In this document: piece by piece, positions 56,524 to 64,000 of the stretch
How positions within the stretch are numbered: the first letter of the stretch is position 1
Layout of the letters: each line of letters starts with the position of its first letter
Origin: Combretum micranthum
Taxonomy: Eukaryota > Streptophyta > Magnoliopsida > Myrtales > Combretaceae
Direction of reading: 5' to 3'
Assembly (NCBI GenBank): GCA_024138025.1
Contig: JAMXBD010002462.1
Location: 1-64,000 of the forward strand
DNA length: 64,000 nucleotides
Translations under genes and position numbers: made by a program
The notes under the pieces: model-generated
Told to the model about the DNA's origin: nothing
Databases searched by the model: none
Seen by the model: the letters and a program-made list of their open reading frames with translations, nothing else

Positions 56524-57997
56524 TTATTGGATTAATCTGTTGAATGTGTCTTTAAACCTTCTAGCTCTAGCTCGTGTAGTTAGTCTAGGAGACATCTCAA
56601 GTGGCTCTACATTCCAGCTCCTAGGCATAGGCGTGTTTCCATCATTCCCTTCCTCTTGAAAAGGATTTGTACTCAAATTTTCACCTACATCAAAAGGACT
56701 CAGATTAATAAAATTAAAGGTAGCGCTTATATTATACTCACCAGGCAAGTCTAGCTGGTAAGCGTTGTCATTGATGCGCTCAAGAACTTGAAATGGACTA
56801 TCGCCTCTGGGAAGCAACTTAGAATGTCTTTGCTCAAGAAACCTTTCTTTGCACATATGCACCCAGACCAAATCTCCGGGTTTAAAAACTATCTAACAAC
56901 GCCCTTTGTTGGCTTGCTTTGCATATTGTTTTGTTCTTCGCTCAATGTTAAGCCTGGCTTTTTCATGAATCTACTTAACAAATTCTGCTTTCCTTTTGCC
57001 ATCTAAATTAACAAACTCAGACACAAGTAAAGGTAGCAAATCCAAAGGAGTTAGCGGATTAAAACCATACACTACCTCAAATGGTGAATATTTAGTAGCA
57101 GAATGTGTAGTACGGTTATAAGCAAACTCAACATGTGGTAAACATTCTTCCTAAGTTTTAATATTATTTTTAATGATAGCCCTTAACAAAGTAAATAAAT
57201 TCCTATTTACTACTTCAGTTTGACCATCAGACTGTAGATGACAAGTTGTAGAAAACAATAACTTAGTTCCTAATCTATACCACAAGGTCTATAAGGAACT
57301 CAAGAACTTGGCATCTCTATCAGATACAATTGTTCTAGGCATATCATGAAGTCTTAAAATCTCCTTAAAGAATAGATTTGCAACATGAGAAGTATCATCA
57401 GTTTTATGGCATGGAATAAAATGTGCTAGAATCGCTATCACTTTTACTTCTAGGTAAACCTAATACAAAATCTATAGAAATATCCACTCAAGGTTCACTA
57501 GGAATAGGTAACGGTGTGTATAAACCATGAGGTTGTATTCAAGATTTAGCTTGTTTATAAGTGATACACTTCTCACAGACTCTCTCAACATCCCGCTTCA
57601 TTTAGGGCTAATAAAAATGTTCCTGCAAAACACTCAAAGCCATTACTATCCCAAAGTGTCCCATCAAAGCACTACTATGAGACTCTTTCACCAACAACTC
57701 CCTGATAGAACAATTGGGAATGCACAATTTATTTTCTCTAAACAGATATCCACTGTGCCTAAAGAAATTTCTATGGGTTGTCTTTTCACAACATGCATAT
57801 TTTTCAACAAAATCATGGTCTAAAGAATATAAATCCTTAATATGTTCAAAACCAAGCAGTTCAGCATCAATTGTTGAGATTAGAACATACCTACGAGACA
57901 ACGCATCAACAATAAAGTTTTCCTTACCCTGCTTGTAGCGGATGACATAAGGAAACGTCTCTATATACTCCATCCAACGTACATGCCTCTTGTTCAA
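56524..57997 (-). pseudogene. Integrase and RNase H end, remnant
   Basis: The frame 57997-57608 holds the RNase H end (VRWMEYIETFPYVIRYKQGK, ENFIVDALSRR) and the start of integrase (LFRENKLCIPNCSIRELLVK, MGHFGI). The frame 56871-56524 holds the C-terminal part: MVWVHMCKERF, SKLLPRGDSPFQVLERINDN, AYQLDLPGEYNISATFNF. The core DDE region between them (about 56870-57600) is readable only with several frame changes and stops. Integrase would insert the DNA copy into the chromosome. Confidence 0.8.
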
Positions 57998-59210
57998 TTT
58001 TCGTTGGCCCTACAAATGCTTCAATGACTCATGATCTGTATGAATCACAAATTCCTTAGGCCACAGGTAATGCTGTCAGGTTTCCAAGGCCCTAACCAGT
58101 ACATACAACTCTTTACCATAAGTAGGGTATCTTAAGGCTACTCTACTAAGCTTTTCATCGAAATATGCAATGGGTCACCCTTCTTGCATTAAAACAGCTC
58201 CAATTCCGAAACCTAAAGCATCACATTCAATTTCAAAAGCATTAGAAAAATTAGGTAAAGCAATTAAAAGAGCTTGTGTTGGCTTATCCTTAATCAACTA
58301 AAATGCTTTTTCTTATTCCTCTCCCTACTTAAACCCAACATTCTTCTTGATGACTTCAATAATTGGTGCTGTCATACTACTAAAGTCCTTCATAAACCTC
58401 CTATGGAAGCTAACAAGCCCATGAAAGCTCCTAACATGACTCACACTTGTTAGACTAGGCCACTCTTGGATTGCACGAACTTTGTCGTCATCCACCTACA
58501 TTCCCTGTGCACTGACAATAAAACCAAGAAATACAAGCCTATTTATGCAAAAGGTACACTTCTTAAGGTTAGCAAATAATATCTCATTTCGAAGTAAATC
58601 TAAAACCGATCTCAAGTGATTTAAATGATCATCTAAGTTCATGCTATAAATCAAGATATCATCAAAATAGACAATCATAAATTTTCCAATGAAAGCACAT
58701 AAAACATGGTTCGTTAATCTCATGAAAGTTCTAGGTGCATTGGTTAATCCAAAAGGCATTACCAACCACTCATATAAATCATATTTTGTTTTAGATGCGG
58801 TTTTTCCATTCATCTCCTTCTTTCATCATAATTTGATGATACCTACTTTTTAAATCAAATTTTGAAAATACACAAGATCTATGCAATTCATCTAACATAT
58901 CATCTAAGCAAGGAATGGGGTGACGATACTTTTCATTATGTTGTTGATAACTCGACAATCAACACACATTCTCCAAGACCTATCCTTCTTAGGAGCCAAA
59001 ATCACTGGAATAGTGCATGAACTCATGCTTTCCCTCACGTACCCCTTCTCCGTCAGTTCATGAACCTACTTTTGAAGTTCCTTCACCTCCTCAAGGTTAC
59101 TCCTATAAGCTGGTCTATTTGGAATTGTTGCTTCGTGTACAAAGTCAATCTAATGTTTAATCCCTCGAATTGGAGGTAATCCTTTTGGGAAGAAAGACAT
59201 CCTTAAATTC
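57998..59210 (-). pseudogene. Reverse transcriptase and RNase H remnant
   Basis: The N-terminal part (about 59140-58960) reads [20 protein letters not shown], then [19 protein letters not shown]. The frame 58813-58496 gives YEWLVMPFGLTNAPRTFMRL, the intact catalytic YFDDILIYS and FLGFIVSAQGM. RNase H text continues to about 58000 with stops. These are standard Ty3/gypsy RT blocks. Confidence 0.85.
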
Positions 59211-59696
59211 CTACAAAAGAGAGATAACAAATCTAAGCAAAGAATTAGGAAACTCGTTAGTGTTTAAACATGTTTCTTTGTAAATCATCAATAGCATAAA
59301 TTCTTTCATCACTAACATTCTCCTCACAATACTCACTCTCGCCACACAACTCTCCTTTTGTAAGGTTGCACTCTCCTTTTCTCTCACCACCAAAGCTAAA
59401 CCCATTTCGACTTGGATACTCTCACTCCTTTCGGCCTTCCTCTCTTTTTTACTCTCTTTTTCTTTTACTCTCTCACTCTCTCTCTGTTTTTCACCCTCCT
59501 TGTGTTTACTAAAAGATTGTTGTAGTTACAACTGATCTTCATAAACTTCCTTGGGTATTAAGGGTTTAAGATTGTAGCTCTTACCATTGTGAACAAGTGA
59601 ATACTTGTTTCAAAAGCCATCATGAATCGCTTTCCTATCAAATTTCCATGCCCTTCCCAACAACACATGATAAGGCTGCATCGATAGGACATCACA
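59211..59696 (-). other. Spacer between protease and RT of the minus-strand element
   Basis: A broken stretch with a CT-rich (minus GA-rich) part at about 59425-59500. Related elements have a weakly conserved linker here. No separate gene is seen. Confidence 0.5.
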
Positions 59697-60098
59697 CTAC
59701 ACTACATCCTCGTACCTCCCAATGCAAAAAGCAATATTAGCTTGTTTGTTCACCTTGGTCTTACCACTTTCATTCAACCACTGCAACTTATATGGATTAG
59801 GGTATTTAGTGTTCTTGAGCCCTAATTTGTCCACAATGAAGGTGCTGACAATACTTGTGCAACTAGCCCCATCAATAATCAAACTACAAATATTGTCACC
59901 AATGTAGCACTTAGTATGAAAAATATTCTCTTGTTGCACTTCAGCTTCCTCTTTTATATGTACATTTAAGGCATGTTTCACAACTACCACTAATCTACCC
60001 ACAAGGGGTTCTTCATCACTAACATCCTCTAATGGCGGCATCTCTTCATCCTCACTATCCTCTTCAATCTCATACTCACCATCATCGCACAAGATCAT
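59697..60098 (-). pseudogene. Retropepsin-like protease region
   Basis: An open 133-codon frame starts with an acidic linker (DGEYEIEEDSEDEEMPPLED), then IFHTKCYIGDNICSLIID, the protease motif DGASCTS, KLGLKNTKYPNPYKLQWLNE and IGRYEDVV. Related elements have DGGSCT; here the second Gly is Ala. It follows the gag zinc knuckle after one stop at about 60116. Confidence 0.8.
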
Positions 60099-60116
60099 GA
60101 TGTGCTTGTGAGGACA

Positions 60117-61173
60117 CTAACTAGCAATGTGACTCCTACCTTGGCATTTTAAACATTTTATATTACGATTTCTAGAAATAGAAGAATCGAATTTACCTTG
60201 ATTTCCATGGCTGGCCACTTCATGATTTTGCTTAAATTTTGGCTTAGTGATGGGATGTTTCTCCTCTTTCTTCGAGTAACTCAACTTGTAACTGGATGAA
60301 ACCGAGCTAGATGTAAAATGTATAGCACTATTACCCCTCCTCTTAAGTTGGTTCTCGATTTTAATTGCCATGTGAACCATATCTTTTAACTCCACATAGT
60401 GCTGTAATTTCACCACATTCTGGATTTCCTTATTTAAACTAGCCAAAAATCTTGTCATAGTAGCTTCAGGGTCCTCCTCCACATTTGCCCTAATCATCGC
60501 AACCTCCATCTCCTTATGTTACTACTCCACACTTCTATTGCCTTGTCTAAGGTTTTGCAATTTGTTGTATAATTCCTTATAGAAATATGAGGGTACAAAC
60601 CGTTTTCTCATCACTCTCTTCATCTCCTGTTAAGTTTCTATTAGTGGCTCCCCATTCCTCCTCCCATTCAACACTAACTTATCCCACTAGACTATGGCAT
60701 AATCTGAGAATTCGATGGAAGCAAGTTTTACTTTCTTAGCTTTAGAATAGTTATGACAACCAAAGACCAACTCCACCTTTTTTTCCCACTCCAGATATGC
60801 CTTAGGATCATTCTTTCCTTAGAAAGATGGAATCTTCATCTTTATACTACCTAAATAATCATCTTCCGATTCCTAGCTTCTTTAAACCTACCTCCATATC
60901 TTCTATTACTATCAATAGAACCCAGATCACACTCTTCTTCAAACCAAACCCTTCATATTCTTCTTATTCTATCCTTACTCCTCTCCTATGATATATCTCT
61001 CTCCTATGTCCTAGAGGAACACTTCTTGACTACTCAATACTTTGTTTTACTTTCTCATGGAGTTATCCTATCTTCTATCTAAACATTCGTTTCATCTCCA
61101 TAATTAAGGTCTCCAAAACCAACTTCAAATCAAACCCTCTCATTACACCTCCAGATGCACTTTTATCTAACAT
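60117..61173 (-). pseudogene. Gag with CCHC knuckle, remnant
   Basis: A possible start at 61173 reads MLDKSASGGVMRGFDLKL. The core at about 60800-60540 reads KVKLASIEFSDYAI, VWWDKLVLNGRR, FVPSYFYKELYNKLQNL and NRSVE. The open frame 60509-60117 then gives MIRANVEEDPEATMTRFLAS, LKDMVHMAIKIENQL and a knuckle CLKCQGRSHIAS, which is broken by a stop just before its last Cys. This is the particle-forming protein of the minus-strand element. Confidence 0.75.
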
Positions 61174-61684
61174 TTTGTGGCAAAAACAAGATTAGTAATA
61201 AAATAAAGAAAAATCCTCACAAATCACTCCCTCTCGTGTTTCCACTCAAAGTCACTTGTGTTTTGCGCACAAATAATGATATTCCTCACTTTAAATTTCT
61301 CTTTCAGTTCTTTAAGAATTAATCGGACAATTCAAGATCTTTTCCAAAATTCAACTAGACTTATCAACAAAATATGAATAGAACAAAAATTTAATCAAAA
61401 CCCTTTCGGAGACTATTTAGAATCAAGCCCAACAACTCACAATAATGACAATATGAATCAATTACAATTTTTTTTTTGCACAAATTTCTTTTTTTCTTTT
61501 TTTTTCATGATTTTTTTAACCTAATATGAACTTTCGCAAGAATTCGATAACAAATCAATTAAGAACAACGAAACGCAATGAAATTTATTAGGGAAAGCTT
61601 AAAGATTCCCAAGAACCCTAAAAGACTTAACTTTTATTTTATACAGATTTTGATAAGGAAAGAATAAGCGAACTTGAAACCAAC
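61174..61684 (-). other. Leader between 5' LTR and gag
   Basis: Non-coding A/T-rich leader with T-rich runs near 61467-61515. Next to the LTR the minus strand reads GTTGGTTTCAAGTTCGC, the place of the primer site; I cannot match it to a tRNA with confidence. Confidence 0.5.
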
Positions 61685-62135
61685 TGATATGAACTATGCC
61701 AACGTGTGATGAAACCCTATATCAATATATTTGAAATTCAATCCCAAGATCATTCTTGTTCATATGGAGACCGCGACCCATTGCTTATAAGGAAATAAGA
61801 ACCTTGGTATAAGTCATAGATGCCACAATCGAAGGCGAAAATTCGATTGATAAGTTGCAATTAAAAGCCACGGAATAGATTCAACAAGTTCAAGAAAAGT
61901 TTACTCAAGAACCAAAGAAATCTCTCAATTTTGTATTCAAATTTATGCCTTAATTACAAAGCAAAGGACTTTATATAAAAGCCTAAAGGAAACCTAAAAG
62001 ACACAAATTAAAACTAATATGTCGTACAAGAAAAGCTGGTGGCCTTAAAAATTAACTTAGGTAGTCTTTAAAGAAACACAAGAAAAACACGTTCTAGACA
62101 GATTGTACGCCAGTGAAACGTCGGTGACCTTTAAG
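61685..62135 (-). repeat. 5' LTR of the short-LTR element, cut by a long LTR
   Basis: It matches 55800-56250 of the 3' LTR with scattered changes and stops at ACCTTTAAG, exactly where a long LTR starts TGTCACGCC. The remaining 250 bases should lie beyond the inserted LTR, outside the window. Confidence 0.85.
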
Positions 62136-64000
62136 TGTCACGCCCTAAGGGTACCCTAGTAATAGTATACAAACCACACTTGTACACTATTACTAGTTTA
62201 CTTACAGAGAATGATATATTTTTAAACAATAGGATCTTTTAGTTGTATCGATAAGAAATAATAAACATATATAAGACATAAATTAGTAAATATCTAACAT
62301 CACAAGTCTTCATTAACTTAATATTACAAACCATATTCCTATTCTATATGTCTCTAAATACATAAGATGATATTTCAAATACTATCTAAGTAACAACTAG
62401 AAATAAAAGTAAATATCATAGCCCGAAGATCCCATATTCTTTTTGCTACTAAATCCTTACATGAACCATGCTTCTGCATGTAATCAGCCAAGGTCGTAGA
62501 GTTAATCTGAAAGGTCTTTAGGAGTGTAAGCGAAACCACAGGCTCAGTAATAACTAGACATATTACACATCAAGTAAGCCTATTAACAAATCATATGTAA
62601 TGCAACAATCAAACATATACTCAGATACAAGTTTTGATGATCTAGAATCCAAACAGGAAAAAGATTTATGATATCTTTTTAGGATTGAAGAACAATTATT
62701 TTATGATCTACCTGCCCAAGAGAGATTAAGTATATAGGAAAATTAACGATTTCTCATCTTAAAATTATCACTTTAATTTAAAGGTATTTTAACTTACCAT
62801 TTCCTATAAAAATCCTTAGAAACTTCATAAGTATTAATCATTTCAAAGCAATACTACGGGCGGCGTTCTTCGGTGCTGAATATTTCCCGTAGAACAAACA
62901 GGACAAAGAAAATATTGGAAGTATTAATACTTTAGAAAAATCAAGCATTAGCAAATAATCGAAATATTAATACATAGTAAGCTGCCACCCTTTTTGAATA
63001 TGAAATAATGCAGTACGTGCAATGCATGACCAGGTTATTTAATAAGCCAATAATTTTTACTCAGTTATAAGGTGATCATATAGTGCACACATTAATTAAC
63101 ATGCTATTCCAAATCATCAAACAATTGTGTTATCACTTCCATTAACTTTCTTGGCATTACATACAACCAATTCTAGTCAGAAATCATTCTCATCGTGCTC
63201 TACACAACAACTATATTATTATCTTTGCATTACATATGCAACTAATTACAAGCACAAACAGTATAATTGATCTAAGTTACTCACCTGCTCATATTGGCTA
63301 GTCGTAATAATTGGCTGGAAAATGCTCAATAGTATCAAGGTTACCTATTGAGATGAATAAAATATTCATCAATAAGGTATAAATTATATATCTAACTTGT
63401 ATAAGTATCTGAGTGTCCTATACTGATATTTTTATTACCCTTATTGGTCTTTTTAATGGTCTTACAGTCACAATTATTATTCAATATTTTATTTTCATTT
63501 TGCTTTTCTTGATCTTATTTGATATTTATATTTTTATTGGGTAGTTGTAGAATTTGCATTCAATATATTGATATTTTATCATTATTATTATTATTTTTAT
63601 ACTGTTCCTTAGTTGACCTATTATAGTAACTAGTACTTATTTTCTGTTATTTAGTTACATCGTGTTTCTCTTAATCTACTTCATATGATTATCTTGTCAT
63701 TTTTAGAAATCACATTATTCATAATTTTAGCTTATTTAGATTTCCATTCTTATATATTTATACATATATAATACAATTATCGTAATTTATTCTTATTCAT
63801 AAAATATATAACAATTCTAATAGTTTTTAAAGTTTAATATTTTACAAATATTTAACCTATGACCTTTAAAATATTAGTATTTATTTGTTTTAATAAATCT
63901 ATTCTATTTATAAACATATATATATATATATATATTTTAGATAAAACAGGCTTCGTTCAGGGGAATAAGCATGTACGCTAGTATCCTATGCCATCGACGT
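62136..64000 (-). repeat. Long gypsy LTR, right end outside window
   Basis: It opens TGTCACGCCCTAAGGGTACC at 62136 and is collinear, reversed, with the LTR at 1-1518 (shared: GGATCTTTTA, GATAAGAAATAATAAA, the GCTGACTACATGCAG-like block near 62480, and the CACCTGCTCATATTGGC block near 63281). It has a TA repeat near 63917-63938. The insertion target was probably TTAAG (62131-62135); the partner is outside the window. Confidence 0.8.

Larger units (their letters stand above)
55800..62135 (-). mobile_element. Minus-strand Ty3/gypsy element with short LTRs, decayed
   Basis: The element runs from 3' LTR (55800-56503) through polypurine tract, integrase, RNase H, RT, protease and gag to its 5' LTR (61685-62135, cut). 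The two LTR copies are clearly alike (for example AGACCGCGACCCATTGCTTAT in both). Gene order gag-protease-RT-RNase H-integrase is Ty3/gypsy. The protease motif IDGxSCT and the integrase end with LLPRGDxPFQVLERINDNAY are common in a plant gypsy group near the Reina/CRM chromoviruses; the clade is not settled. Many stops show it is dead. It lacks the ORF1 of the long-LTR elements. Confidence 0.88.

Overview
The window looks like repeat-rich intergenic DNA from a flowering plant, probably a eudicot. It is AT-rich, has one recognisable intact host gene (a glyoxal-oxidase-type copper radical oxidase) and is otherwise built of nested LTR retrotransposons, one hAT transposon and one SINE. The species cannot be named from the sequence. 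I see no CRISPR array, rRNA or free tRNA gene.

1-21.9 kb is a stack of very long LTRs (about 3.4-4.8 kb) of one Ty3/gypsy super-family, recognised by ends TGTAAACC...GGGGCGTGACA. An incomplete LTR (1-1518) sits in the gag of a minus-strand element whose 5' LTR is 3921-7355. A reverse-transcriptase scrap, a copia-like LTR and an LTR piece follow. Then a minus-strand LTR (8919-21480) is split by two plus-strand solo LTRs, 9813-14214 (4/5-base TSD) and 14927-18295 (TSD GTAAC).

21.9-46.4 kb is one decayed plus-strand Ty3/gypsy chromovirus: long 5' LTR, an extra ORF (ORF1) before gag, gag with zinc knuckles, protease, RT, RNase H, integrase with a chromodomain-like tail, and a truncated 3' LTR. 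It was hit by a solo LTR in its 5' LTR (22588-26416, TSD ATAAA), a small foldback element (29048-29267), a solo LTR in gag (32244-38250, TSD TGACG) that carries another solo LTR (34416-37850, TSD ATTTC), and a hAT element in pol (40315-42610, TSD TTTGTAGG). The hAT carries the intact first exon of a SEP/AGL6-like MADS-box gene and a second exon-like segment, so it looks like a gene-capturing (Pack-type) transposon.

46.4-55.8 kb is the least repetitive part: a short tandem array, a tRNA-derived SINE with a 12-bp TSD, the intronless glyoxal-oxidase-like gene on the minus strand (51574-53193), and a decayed coiled-coil coding remnant. 55.8-62.1 kb is a second, minus-strand Ty3/gypsy element with short (about 0.7 kb) LTRs and degraded gag-pol. 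Its 5' LTR is cut at 62136 by another long LTR, which runs off the window and is the inverse of the one at 1-1518.

The most interesting points are ORF1, shared by two diverged elements and preceded in both by an in-frame TAG at nearly the same distance from the LTR, and the MADS exon inside the hAT. Element boundaries rest on target-site duplications read directly; family relationships rest on comparison by eye, not on computed alignments.
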